Shown here piece after piece: positions 23,591 to 34,972 of a stretch of 64,000 nt of DNA. Source of the DNA: Ursus arctos (lineage: Eukaryota > Chordata > Mammalia > Carnivora > Ursidae); contig NW_026623100.1 in the NCBI RefSeq assembly GCF_023065955.2, forward strand, positions 72,978,727-73,042,726. The letters are read 5' to 3'. A model generated the notes under the pieces. The model did not search any database. It was not told where the DNA came from and saw nothing but the letters and a program-made list of their open reading frames with translations. The position numbers and the translations under genes were made by a program. How positions within the stretch are numbered: the first letter of the stretch is position 1; every line of letters starts with the position of its first letter.

Positions 23591-25690
23591 ACCTCCATGT
23601 TATGAGCTCTGTTATTTGACTGTGAGCCTCTGATCAGGAGAGAAGATGCCCAATAACATTTTTCATTATCTAGGCTTATCCCAGTGCCTATTAAAGAGCA
23701 ATGATTATGCATATTCACTAATAAATGAATGTCTTGGTCCATCCAAATGATGAAGGTATACCACCAGACCTCTGAGTTTTTATTATCTTGTTATGAAGAT
23801 GAGACAGCTGAAAAATAAAAATATTTACCTAGGTGGGAGGGACAAATAATAACATATGTAGCTCTGGGAAAGAAGAGACAATTAAAGTTTGGGGTAGAAC
23901 AGGTGTGTTTTGAATTCTGGCCCTTGGCAAGAGAGAGAGAAGGAAGGTTGTCTCCAGGTGAGGTGGGAACAGGTTTGAAGGAAGTCTGTTTGGTGGGAGT
24001 TTGAGCAAATCACCCGGGCTGAATGTTTCTCTCCAATTTTGAGGAGCCTGTCAGTCATCAATCTCTTCTCTTTCTCTACTCTCTCAAAAAGTAACCTGTA
24101 GAAGTAAAAATTCTCATTCGCTAGAGAGAGAACTATATCCTCAAAGTATTTGGCTTAAGACAACTAAGTGTCAGACTTGAGTTTCAAGAGACAGCCATTT
24201 TGTTCATGGAAGAGGTATATTCTTTTAGCCATTAAAAAAAAAATACTTCCTTTTTCTCAGGAACAGGGAATAAATGATGACTACATTTTGAGAGGTGATT
24301 GAAAAGTTTATTGAAGCTCATGGAGTCTGCTTCCCTTTTCCAAGATCATAAAGGAATAGTATAATCAGTGTAGTCACTCACACTTTAGTGTGAACTAGCC
24401 TATCTGTTTTCTTCCTTGGGGAAATTTGCACCGTAGACCTCACCTGTGCTTACAGAATTAATGGATTTAAGTGTCAGCAGTTCAGTGACAGCAAGGATAA
24501 TTCTATTTAAACTTAATGTGCTTCTATCCAGCTTCCGTATTCCTCTTCAGATTACCAAATTCCTGGACAGATTGAATGGTCCACTTTAATACAAAGGATC
24601 ACTAAACATGGAAAGTACTGTCAGGAAAGGCCTCTAACACTTAGGTATTTGACTTGCACTCCTACTGAATAGCTTTAAACTTCAAGTGGTAAAAATACCT
24701 CATGAAGAAGAGCTCTTGTGATGGCTGGTATGTTGTACAACTTTTCTCCTGCTGAATAAGGCCAGAGTCCAAGGTAAACGATATTCTCAAACATAAACTC
24801 GGGCCTTGGAGAATCTAAATGGTATGCTTTTTGGGATTATAGATACGAAGATCTCTTATTCCTTCCTTCCTGGCAAAGGTTGCCTAGATAGCTGTGAAAA
24901 ATGCCAAAACATTGATGATACTCACTGCTTTCTTATTGATGCTCTGAACTTTGTGAAATTGCTCAACACTCCCATTTTCAAATTTCTATTAATTATTTAT
25001 GAAAGGATATTTGTTCCATGGAAAACTCAAATTCATTAAGTTCTACTTTGTGAAAATGAAAGAGTCCACCTGTCAGTATGTCAATTCTGGAAGACTCATT
25101 TTTCTCATCTATATAATGAGATTTTTGAACCAGAGAACCACACATTTTAAGCCAAGAAATAGAGCATGGCCTTTGGTGCCTATCCTGGATGGTGTGACGA
25201 TCTTTGAAATGCACTGTGGTTTTGAAATGGTCACAGATGAGAGACGTGTTGGTGGTTTATAAGTACAGAGAACATAGTGACATAGTATTTGAAATTATGT
25301 CTGGTTTTGCAAGCCTAGGAGGGATAGTTAGAACAACGTTCAGACTCCACTATATATAAGAATTTCTAACTTTAAACAACATCTGTAAGCATTCTAGAGA
25401 TGTATCCAAGATAAAGATGGGCATATTGTAGGATCTGAATTTATTCTCCCCAAATATTAATTCTTCCTTTGGGGCCAGTTTATCTCTTTGGACTTTTAGT
25501 TTGCTTCTTTGGGAGAAAAATACAAAGTTTTTATCTGCAATATGAAATACTTTCATTTTGCAATTCTGAGGTATGGCAAAGCGTTTCTGGATTTTTGTCT
25601 TATCATAACAGCTATCACTCCTGTAGTATTCATCATATGCCATAAGGTTTCAGGTCAGTTCCCATATACTAATATACTGACTCACACACA
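23591..25690. other. non-coding, nothing recognised
   Basis: No repeat family or exon recognised. Short frames on both strands at 24806-25262 overlap each other and have no domain. A weak purine-rich patch (gagagagagaaggaagg) lies at 23932-23948. Confidence 0.4.
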
Positions 25691-25694
25691 ATGA

Positions 25695-25870
25695 CCTTAT
25701 GCAATGGGTTCTAGTATTACCAGTGTTTTATAGATAAGAAAATTGAGGCATGAAGAGGGTAAGTGACTTGTCCAAGCTCACACCGCTAATAAGAGGCAGA
25801 GCCAGGACACAAATGCAGACAGTCTGGTTCCAGAATCGATTGCCTGTAACCATTACAGCCACCTCCTATT
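25695..25870 (-). mobile_element. MIR SINE, antisense
   Basis: The series attaccagtgttttatagat, aagaaaattgaggcatgaag, gtgacttgtccaagctcaca and agccaggacacaaatgcaga, then aaccattaca, is the antisense MIR core. Confidence 0.9.
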
Positions 25871-26029
25871 AGTAAGTTCAAGGCTCCTTGAAAAGGTGTT
25901 TTTAGTTTTTGATATTAAAAATATTTTGATTTTAGATAAATTAAGGCTGTAAGACTCTATCAATATTCTACTTATCCTTTTATCTCCCTCACATACTTCA
26001 ATATTTCTTCCCATACATCAAGATTTCAA

Positions 26030-27753
26030 ATGAGATCTTCGAGAAAATCGGTAAAATTAATAAGCCTCTAGCATTTGATTAGAGAAGATGGAAGACACAT
26101 TTACCAGAATTATGAGTCAGAGAGCTGAAATCACTATAGACTCTGCAGATATTAAAAGGGAATGTTATTAAAGTTAATACGTCTATACATTTAAAAGCTC
26201 AGATGAAATGGACAAGTTCCTTGAAAAACACAAACTACAAAAGCTTGTTCAAGGAGAAATAGATAACCTGTATGTATTGAGGAAATTGAGTTTGTGGTTA
26301 CAAACCTTTCCAGAAAGGAAACTCCAGGTCTAGGTGGTTTCACTGGTAAGTTCCACCAACTATAAAATTCTGCACATAGCATCCCGGAATATTCAAAAAA
26401 GAGGAAATACTTCCTAATTCATTCTACGAGACTGACATTATCTGACACAAAAACCAGGCATATATATTTCAGGAAATTTTCCAATAAAGTACAATAGCTG
26501 TCATGAACATAGAGGAAAGTGTCCCAAACAAGATTTCAAAAATGTATACAAAACATAATACATCGTGATCAAGTGTTGTCTATCTCAAGAACGCAGAGTT
26601 GATTTAACCTTCAAAAATCAAGCAATGTGATTTACCATATTAATAAATGCAGAAAAAAAATTGACAGTATCTAACATCTATTCTCAGTGAATTAAGGATA
26701 TCAGGAAACTTCCTCACTCTAATAAAGGGCATCTATGAAAAACCTACAGTTAACATCATACTTAATGGTGAAAAGTCAAATACCTTTTCCTAAGGTCAGG
26801 AATAAGGCAAGGATGTCCACTTTTTATCAATTCTATTCAACTTTACTCTGGAGGCGCTAAATACAATTTGGCAAGAAAAATGAATAAAATGAATAAAAGG
26901 CATGTAGATAGAAAAAAACATAAAACTGACTTTTTTTCTGTTTTTCTTCCTCCCTCCCTCTTCCTTCCTTCCTTCCTTCCTTCCTTCCTTCCTTCCTTCC
27001 TTCCTTCCTTCCTTCCTCCCTCCCTCCCTCCCTCCCTCCCTCCCTCCTTCCTTTCCTTCCTTCCTTCCTTCCTTCCTTCCTTCCTTCCTTCCTTCCTTCT
27101 TGGAGAAAGAAAGAGAGCATGTGAGCGGAGAGGAGCAGAGAGAGAGGGAGAGAGAGAATCTTAAGCAGGCTCCATGCTGCGCTTGGAGCCTGACATGGAG
27201 CTTAATCTCACGACCCTGAGATCATGACCTGAGCCAAAATCAAGAGTCAGATGCTTAACCACCTGAGCCATCCAGGTGCCCCTAAACTGCCTTTCTTTCT
27301 AAACTACTTTATTATCTATCTGGAAAACCTGATTTAATCTATCAAAAGACTAGAAGATTATTTAGTTGAAATTTTAAAATGTAATTTACCATGGTGTCAA
27401 ACTATGTGAAATAATTACAGATAAATCTGACAAAAGTTGTGAGTGACATGTGCACTGAAAAATACAAAAGATTGAGAGAAAACAGACCTAAATACAGTTT
27501 TCAAAGGGCAGAAGATTCATTATTGTTAGGATGTCAATTATTTCCAAATTATCTATAGATTCAAAGTAACCACCATAAAATTCTAGTAAGCTTTTTGTAG
27601 AAGCTGACAAGTTGACTGTAAAATTTATATTGAAATGCAAAGAAATCAGAATAGCCAAGACACCTTTGAAAATGTGAAACAAGTTTGGAGACTCCTTGAC
27701 TTCAAATCTTGTTAAAGCAACCATCACCAAGATAGTGTGATACTGACATCAAG
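26030..27753 (+). mobile_element. old L1 ORF2, reverse transcriptase region, 5' section of a split element
   Basis: Reads as decayed sense L1 ORF2. Examples are ggtctaggtggtttcactgg (26328-26347), the block at 26640-26800 with aataaatgcagaaa, catcatacttaatggtgaaa and ggaataaggcaaggatgtcc, and 27600-27750 with aagctgacaagttgactg and atagtgtgatactgacatca. It resumes at 33067 after a younger L1. A SINE splits it at 26934-27282. Stops occur in all frames. Confidence 0.88.
26934..27282 (-). mobile_element. older CAN-SINE, antisense, with tail grown into (CCTT)n
   Basis: The SINE body is at about 27096-27282, ending with cttaaccacctgagccatcc and aggtgccc. Where the reversed A-tail should be, positions 26943-27100 are a polypyrimidine array of TTCC and TCCC units. 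Target duplication: taaaactgacttt near 26921 and taaactgccttt near 27283. Frames at 26857-27164 on both strands are translations of the array. Confidence 0.92.
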
Positions 27754-27774
27754 ATAGGTAAGTTGAAGCTCAGC

Positions 27775-29300
27775 TTCTGGGGGAAATAGCAGAGTAGGAA
27801 GATCCCAGCCTCACTTGACCCATGCATATACCCAGATAATGCCTACATCAATGTAAATAACCCAGAAAATGACCTGAAGACTGGCAGGCCAGACTCTCCC
27901 CAGCTAAATGTAAAAAGGCCACATCAAAGAGGGTAGGTAGGGTGGAGACCTGGTTAGGAACCAAAATGACCTGTGAGACTGTCCGTGGGAGGGAAGGACA
28001 TCAGGGGCGCATACAGAGAAGAGAAATAGACGCTCATGTCAAGCACCCCAGCACTGATGACCCACACTGGGAAGATGAATCCCCATAACATTTGGCTTTA
28101 AAAACCAGAGGGGCCTAACTTTGCAAGTTCTTACAATCAGTGTGGCTTCAAACCTGGAACTTTAACAGTCAGTGGGCTTGGCCCTGGGAGAGCTGGAAGG
28201 CGATAGCAAACTGAGTCCCAGCCCTCACAGAGGTAGTGCAACAAACGGCCCCATGGAGGTACAACATAGGAGCAGCAGTTTGAGAAACGCCCAGAGTATA
28301 CAGGAAGATTTATTTACTAATCTTGGAGCATGTGCTGGTGGGCCAGGATCTTTAGGAGACTTTTTCAGAACAAAGGAGCTGGGAGGTGCCATTTCCCACT
28401 CCCACACCTCCACCTAGACCCAGGGACATCTGTGGGAACCAGCTCAGCATCAACACTCTCCACCTAATTAGCTAACAGTACGCCCCACCCCGACATTCTC
28501 CTGTGGACACAGCCTTTCCATCTAGGCCTCCACTCCAGGTCTCCCACAGCAGATTCCCGCAAACCTTGTGAACACTGTATGCCCCACTCTCATGTTCTTC
28601 TGCATATCCATCCCCTCCCAACCCTGCCACAAGAATTTTCTAAACCAGCTCCAGTCCCCTCCCAGAACAGACCTGTGCAAACCTTGCTAATAGCGTGCAC
28701 CCTGCCCCCACGTCTCCCTGCAGACATGCTCCCTCCAATACAGTCTCGACCTGAGCCCATCCAAAGCAGTGCCACAAGCCTGACAGTATGCAAGCAGCCT
28801 CGACAGGTGCCAGCACCACTCCAAAGAGACTCCTGCCCCAAGGAGACAGGAACATAACCACACACACCAGTGTGACTGTGGCCCCAGCAGTGGGCTGGGG
28901 GTGGACATGTGGTCTGACTGCAGGTGCTGCCCCCCAATGAAAGCTTCTCAGGGGATACCACAGGGAAAGTACCCAGCAGTTCAGTGCTGCTGCACCTCTG
29001 GTCTCACCTACCTCAAGTCCAAGACAGCCCCAGACTGACCCACTAACAGCACAAGGACCAAACCCTGCCCACAACAGGCAAAGAGAGCATTGCAGATGAC
29101 TGGACTGAAGGCAAACATGGCTCAGCACAACAGTAGGGCACATTTCTGAACTGCCAGGTTCTGATGAACAGGGGATGTTGCACCCAGGGCACTGCAGGAC
29201 CTCTACTTCATAAGGCCACTGCATTCAAGAGCAGGAGACATAACTGACTTTCCTAACACATAGAAACAGACACAGAATTAGACAAATTGAAGAGACAGAG
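27775..29300 (+). promoter_or_regulatory. L1 5' UTR (internal promoter region), degraded
   Basis: In functional L1 copies this region drives transcription from its own 5' end. It is GC-richer than the rest of the window and includes words such as taacccagaaaatgacctga and gtaggtagggtggagacctg. A degenerate repeat recurs at about 28475, 28571 and 28688 (acagtacgcccc, acactgtatgcccc, tagcgtgcaccctgcccc). Frames on both strands at 28172-29224, including a 194-codon minus-strand frame, lie inside it. No evidence of activity can be read from sequence. Confidence 0.75.
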
Positions 29301-29319
29301 GATTCTGTCCTTAATATAG

Positions 29320-30005
29320 AATAGGACAAAATCACAACAAGAGAACTAAATGAAATGGAGATAAGTAATATGCCTGATAGAGAATTTAAAGTAATAGTCA
29401 TGAAGATACTGACTAGACTTGAGAAAAGAGTGGAGGACATTAGTGAGACCCTCAACAAAGGGATAGAAAATATAAAAAAGAACCAATCAGAGATTAAGAA
29501 CTCAATGACTGAAATTTAAAAATTCACTAGAGGGAATAAATAGTAAGCCAGAGGAGAATGGATCAACAACCTGGAGGACAGGGTGATGAGAGGCAATCAA
29601 GCTGAACAGGAGAGAGAAAAGAAGAATAAGTAAAAAATGAAAGTCGATTAAGCAAACAAAACAACACCATCAGGTGTAATGACATTCACATTGTAGGGAT
29701 CCCAGAAGAAGAAGAAAGAGAAAAGGGGACAGAAAATCTATTTGAAGAAATAATATCTGAAATCTTCCTGAATACGGGGAACGAAGCAGAAATCTGGATC
29801 CAGGAGGCACAAAGAGCCCCCATCAAAATCAACCCAAGGAAATCCACACCATGACACATAGTAATTAAAATGGCAAAAAGTAGTGATAAAGAGATAATTT
29901 TAAAAGTAGCAACAGAAAAGAAAAGATTTACATTCAAGGGAAACCCCATAAAGCTATCAGCTGATTTTTCTGCAGAAACTGCCAGCCAGAAGACAGTGGC
30001 ATGAT
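29320..30005 (+). pseudogene. L1 ORF1 (RNA-binding protein) remnant
   Basis: L1 ORF1 encodes a coiled-coil, RNA-binding trimer that coats L1 RNA. The frame starting with the ATG at 29370 begins MPDREFKVIVMKI and continues with a charged coiled-coil-like run to a stop (TAA) at 29517. From 29693 another frame is on register: VGIPEEEEREKGTENLFEEI, then IQEAQRAPIKINPRKSTP, then a TGA at 29852 where an arginine CGA codon is likely to have decayed. At least one frameshift lies between 29517 and 29693. It is non-functional. Confidence 0.85.
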
Positions 30006-30585
30006 ACATTCAAAGTGCTGAAAGAAAAAAAAATGTGCAATAAAGCATACTGTATACAGCAAGCCTATCATTCAGAATAGAAGGAGAGACAGAGTTTTCC
30101 ACACAGACAAAAGTTAAAGAAATTTATCACCACTAAACCACCCTTACAAGAAATTAACATTCCTTTAACAAGGGGACTCTTTGAGTGGAAAGGAAAGACC
30201 ATAAGCAGGAGTAAGAAAAGTAGGAAGCACAAAAGCAGTAAAATAAAGGATATCAGTAAAAACCAGTCAAGGGTTTCACAAAATAAAAGGATGTAAAGTA
30301 TAACACCATATACCTGAAATGTGAATGGGAAAGGAGTAAAAATGTAGTGCTTCTAAAAGGGGTCAAACTTAAGCAACCATCAACTTAATATAGACTGCTA
30401 TAAGTGTAAGATGTTATAAACCTAAGGATAACCACAAATCAAAAACCAGTAATAGATATGCAAAAAAATAAAGAGAAAAGAATCCAACTATATGATTAAA
30501 GAGAGCCAGCAAGTATGAGAGAAGAGAGCAAAAGAAGAAAGGAACAGAGGAGAACTACAAAAACAACCGTAGAACAAGTAACACA
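30006..30585 (+). other. L1 ORF1 3' end and inter-ORF region
   Basis: Continues in L1 order (aaagtgctgaaagaaaaaaa, catactgtatacagcaagcc, taccaccactaaacc-like words, then ggaaaggaaagaccataagc). No frame stays open. It joins the ORF2 start codon at 30586. Confidence 0.7.
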
Positions 30586-32790
30586 ATGGCAATAAGTACA
30601 TACCTATCAATAATTACTTTGAATGTAAATGGACTAAATGTGCCAAGTGGAAGACGTAGGGTGATAGAATGGATAAAAAAGCAAGATACATCTATACACT
30701 GCCTACAGGAGATTCATTTCAGACCTAAAGACACATGGATTGAAAGTGATGGGAGGGAAAGCATTTATCAAACAAATGAAAGTAGAAAAAAGAAAAGCTG
30801 GGGTAGCAATGATTATATCAGAGAAAATGGACTTTAAAACAAAGACTGTAACAAGAGACAAAGAAGTATACTACATAATCATAAAGGGAACGATCCATCA
30901 AGAAGACATAACAATTGTAAATATTTATGCACCCAACATGGGAACACCAAAATACATAAAGCGGCTAGTAACAAACATAAAGGAAGTAATTCATAGTAAT
31001 ACATAATAGTAGGAGACTTTAACACCACACTTACATCAATGAATAAATCATCCAAACAGAAAAACAACAAGGAAAACAGTGACTTTGAATAATATATTGG
31101 ACCTGATGCCTCTAACAGATACATTCAGAACATTCCAACCTAAATGAGCAGAAGACACATTGTTTTAAAGTGCACAGGGAACATGAAGAGATAACATAGT
31201 AGGCTATAAAACAAGTCTCAACAAATTCAAAAAGATAGAAGTCATAACATGTATCTTTTCCAACCATAGCACTATGAAACTAGAAATCAACCACAAGAAA
31301 AAATCTGGAGAGAACGCAAATGCATGGAGGTTAAATAACATCCTACTAAACAATAAATGGGTCAACAAAGAAATCAAAGAAATTTAAAAAAATACATGAA
31401 GAGAAATGAAAATGAAACACAACAGTCCAACTGGGATGCAACAGAAGCTCTCCTAAGAGGGGATTATAGCAATACAGGCCTAGCTCAAGCAAGAAATATC
31501 TCAAACAACCTAACCTTACACATAACGGAACTTGGAAAAGAACAAACAAAACCCCGAAACCAACAGAAGGAAGGAAATAATAAAGATTAGAGCAGAAATA
31601 AATGATATAGAAACTAAAAAAAAACAACAGAACAGATCAATAAAACCAGGAATTGGTTTCCTGAAAATATCAAGAACATTGATAAACCTTTTGCCAGATT
31701 CATAAAAAAAAAAAAGGGCCCAACTAAACAAAATCAGAAATGCAGAAATGAAAGAGGAGAAAAAGCAACCAAAACCACAGAAATACAAATGATTATAAGA
31801 GAACACTGTGAAAAATTATATGCCAAAACACTGAACAACCTAGAAGAAATGGATAAATTCCTAGAAACATATAATCTACCAAAACTGAATCAGGAAAGAA
31901 TAGAAAATTTGAAAAACCAATTACCAGCAATGAAATTGAATCAGTAATCAAAGACCTCCCAACAAATAACAAGTCCAGGACCAGATGGCTTCACAAGTGA
32001 ATTCTACCAAACATTTAAAGAATTAATGCCTATTCTTCTCAAGCTATTAAAAAAAATAAAAGAAGGATGAAAGCTTCCAAATTCATTCTATGAACCCCTG
32101 ATAACAAAACTAGACAAAGATACACCAAAAAAGGGGGGGGGGGAGAGAGAGAGAGAGAGAGAAGTACATGCCAATATTTCTGATGAGCAGGGATACAAAA
32201 ATCCACAATATATTAGCAAACCAAATCCAACAATATATTAAAAAAAATGATTCACCATGACTGAGTGGGATTTATTCCTGGGATGCAAAAGTGGTTCAAT
32301 ATTCACAAACCAATCAATCTCATGTATCACCTCAAGAAAAGAAAGTATAAAAACCATATGATCATTTCCATAAATGTGGAAGAAGCATTTTATAAGGTAC
32401 AACATTTCATAATAAAAACTCTCCACAAATAGGGCTAGAAGGAACATACCTCAACATGCCAAAAGCCATACATGAAAAACTCATAGTTACTCTCATACCT
32501 AATGGTAAAAAACTGAGAGCTTTTCCCCTAAGATACGGAATAACACAAGGATGTCCACTCTCACCACTTTTATTCAACATAGTGCTGGAAGTCGTAGACC
32601 CAGCAATCAGACAAGAAAAAGCAATAAAGGGCATCAAAATCGGTAAGGAAGAAGCAAAACTTGCACTATTTGCAGGTGACATGATACCTACCTATAGAAA
32701 ACCGTAAAGACTCCACCAAAAAACTGATGGAACGGATACACGAATTCAGTAAGTTCTCAGGATATAAAATCAATATTCAAAAGCCATTGA
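30586..32790 (+). pseudogene. L1 ORF2 remnant: endonuclease and part of reverse transcriptase
   Basis: L1 ORF2 supplies the endonuclease and reverse transcriptase of target-primed integration. The first frame (ATG 30586) reads MAISTYLSIITLNVNGLN with the endonuclease asparagine, then HCLQEIHFRPKDTW with the catalytic glutamate. It shifts frame near 30750 and continues at 30740-31006 with KAGVAMIISEKMDF and ITIVNIYAPNMGTPKYIK. The VGDFN block (near 31008) follows after two stops (30 nt region 31004-31010). The reverse transcriptase frame 32456-32707 contains [18 protein letters not shown] and then LALFAGDM in place of the usual F-A-D-D. Coding stops at 32790, where sequence jumps to the 3' UTR. 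Confidence 0.9.
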
Positions 32791-32791
32791 A

Positions 32792-33053
32792 TTTCACTCA
32801 TATGTGGAATTTAAAGAACAAAACAAACAAAGAAAAAAAGAGACAAATCAAAACACAGACTCTTAAATATAGAGAACAAACTGATGGTTACTGGAGGGGA
32901 GATGGATGGGGAAATGGGTGAAATACATGACGGGGATTAAGAGTACACTTGTGATAAGCACGGAGTATGTATAGAATTGTCAAATCACTATATTGTACAC
33001 CTGTAACTAATGTAAGACTATGTCAAATGTAAATAGAATTAAAATTAAAACAA
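32792..33053 (+). other. L1 3' UTR joined directly to reverse transcriptase
   Basis: From 32794 the sequence tcactcatatgtggaattta and gatggttactggaggggaga, then atcactatattgtacacctg and a tail with taaaattaaaac, is the carnivore L1 3' UTR. It follows the reverse transcriptase block with no thumb, C-terminal or zinc-knuckle part, which implies an internal deletion of roughly 1.5 kb. Confidence 0.85.
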
Positions 33054-33169
33054 ATAAGTAAATTGATGAATAGAACAGAATAGAGTCCAGAGGCAGTCTC
33101 ACACATGTAGGGATGACTAATTTTTGACAAAGTTGCAAAGACAATTAGTTAGAGAATTGATCATCTTTT

Positions 33170-33972
33170 TAGAATTTGCATATAGTTGACACACAGTGTT
33201 ATCTTAGTTTCATGTGTACAACTTAGTCATTTTACTATTTTATACATTATTCTATGTTCTCCCCAAGTACAACTACCATCTGTCCCAATACATCACTATT
33301 ACAATATCATTGACTGTATTCCTTATGCTCTGCTTTTTATTCCCATGACTTATTCATTCCAAAATGGAAGCCTGTATCTCCCTCTCCCCTTCACCCATTT
33401 TGCTGAACCTCCCACCTCCTGCCCCTGTGGCAATCATCAATTTGTCTCTGTATTTATAGTTCTGATTCTGCTTTTCATTTGTTTATTCATTTTTTAGATT
33501 CTATTTATGAGTGGAATGACATGGTATTTGTCTTTTCGGTCTGACTTATTTCACTTAGTATAATACCCTCTAGCTCCATCCACGTTATCTCAAATGGCAC
33601 AGTCTTGCCCTTTTTATGGCTGTGTAATAGTCCATTGTTTATATACCACATTTTCCTTATTCATTTGTCTGTTGATGGACACTTGGATTACTTTGATGCA
33701 TTGGATATTGTAAATAATCTGGCAATAAACATAGGGGTCCTTATATCTTTTTGAATTACTGGTTTTGTTTTTCCTGGATAAATACCCAGTAGTAGAGCTG
33801 TTGGAGCATGTGGTATTTCTATTTTTAGTTTCTTAAGGAACCTCCATACTGTTTTCCACAGTAGCTGCACCAATTTGCATTCCCACCAGCAGTGCACGAG
33901 GGTTCTTTTTCTCCGCATCCTCTCCAACACGTGTTGTTTCTTGTCTTCTTGATTTTAGCCGTTTTGGCAGGC
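33170..33972 (-). mobile_element. 5'-truncated L1, antisense, 11-bp perfect target duplication
   Basis: Opens with agaatttgcatatagttgacacac, the reversed 3' terminus. It includes the reversed C-terminal ORF2, where the minus-strand frame 33688-33930 reads [19 protein letters not shown], the conserved L1 C-terminal block. The target duplication gatcatctttt is at 33159-33169 and 33973-33983. It sits inside the old L1, whose sequence resumes in register after it. Confidence 0.93.
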
Positions 33973-34763
33973 GATCATCTTTTCAATAAATGGTGCTGAA
34001 TACACACACACACAAATTAACTCAAAATGGATCATACATCTAAATGTAAAGCCTAAAACTACAAAACTTCCTAAAAAAGTTTGCAGAATATTGTTTGAGC
34101 TTGGGTTAGGCAAAGATTTCTCCTAAAATCAGAACCCATGAGAGAGAAAATTGACAAACTGGACTTCACCAGAATTAACACAGCTGCTTCTCATTAGGGA
34201 TTCCTAAGAGAATGAAAAGACAATAGACAGTTGGAGAGAAAACATATTTGAGAAGCATACATGTGCTAAAGGACTTGTACCTAGATAAAGATCTTTCAGA
34301 ACTCAATAAGAAAACAAACAACCCAGTTAAAATTGTTCATAAGATTTGGACAGACACTTTGCTAAAGAAGAAATATCAATAGAAAATAAGCATTTGTAAA
34401 CTGTCCAACATCATCAGTCACTGATTGGATGTAAATTAAAAGTACAAAATGCCACTGTACTTCTAATAGGACAGCTAAATGTTAAGACAGATCATACCAA
34501 GTGTTGACGAGAATGTGGAGAACAAGAATCCTATCTGCTGCTGGTGGGACTCTAAATGGTACAAATCCTTTAGTAAATGTTTTGGCAGTTTCTTTAAAAA
34601 ATGTTAAGCATATGCCCAAAATGTTATCCAGCCACTCTTCTTCTCCATATTGACCTAAGAGAAAAGAAAACCTATGTGCATTGAAGGACTGATAAGAAAA
34701 TGTTCATTGTAGCTTTGTTTATAAAAACAAAACAAACGAACAAACAAAAAAACACAAACTGGA

Positions 34764-34972
34764 GGGATGATGGGTGGCTCATTCGGTTAATAGCGTGTCT
34801 GCCTTCGGCTCAGGTCATGATCCCAGGGTCCTGGAATGGAGTCACACTTTGGGCTCCCTGCTCAGCGGGGAGTCTGCTTCTCCCTCTCCTGCCCGATTGT
34901 GCTCTCTCTATCTTTGGCTCTCTCTCAAATAAATAAATGAATAAATAAATAAAATCTTAAAAAAAAAAAACC
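34764..34972 (+). mobile_element. CAN-SINE, sense
   Basis: Head ggagggatgatgggtggctc, then gtctgccttcggctcaggtc and atgatcccagggtcctgg, a pyrimidine middle, and (AAATA)n ending ataaaatctt with an A run. It belongs to the older ggtcatgatcccagggtcct subtype. The head has decayed. The A-rich flanks (aaacaaacaaac and accaaaccacaaac) hide the target duplication. Confidence 0.93.

Larger units (their letters stand above)
27768..33053 (+). mobile_element. carnivore L1 with 5' UTR, both ORFs broken, internal deletion
   Basis: The element starts near 27775 with ctgggggaaatagcagagta and continues with words I recognise as the carnivore L1 5' UTR. It then has an ORF1 remnant, an ORF2 endonuclease and reverse transcriptase remnant, and a 3' UTR ending atgtaaatagaattaaaatt with an A-rich tail. 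Candidate target duplication: ataggtaagttga at 27754-27766 and ataagtaaattga at 33054-33066 (11 of 13). At about 5.3 kb it is shorter than a full copy because the C-terminal part of ORF2 is missing. Many stops and frameshifts make it inactive. Confidence 0.88.

Noticed and set aside
26943..27100. CRISPR-like array
   Set aside because: Short-unit slippage repeat in a mammalian SINE tail, without spacers or cas genes.
26857..27164. Proline/serine-rich and Lys/Glu/Gly-rich proteins on opposite strands
   Set aside because: Both are translations of the (CCTT)n array in a SINE tail.
28640..29224. Longest open frame (194 codons, minus strand) as a gene
   Set aside because: It lies wholly within the L1 5' UTR, overlaps frames in other phases and has no known domain. 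Kept only as a finding.
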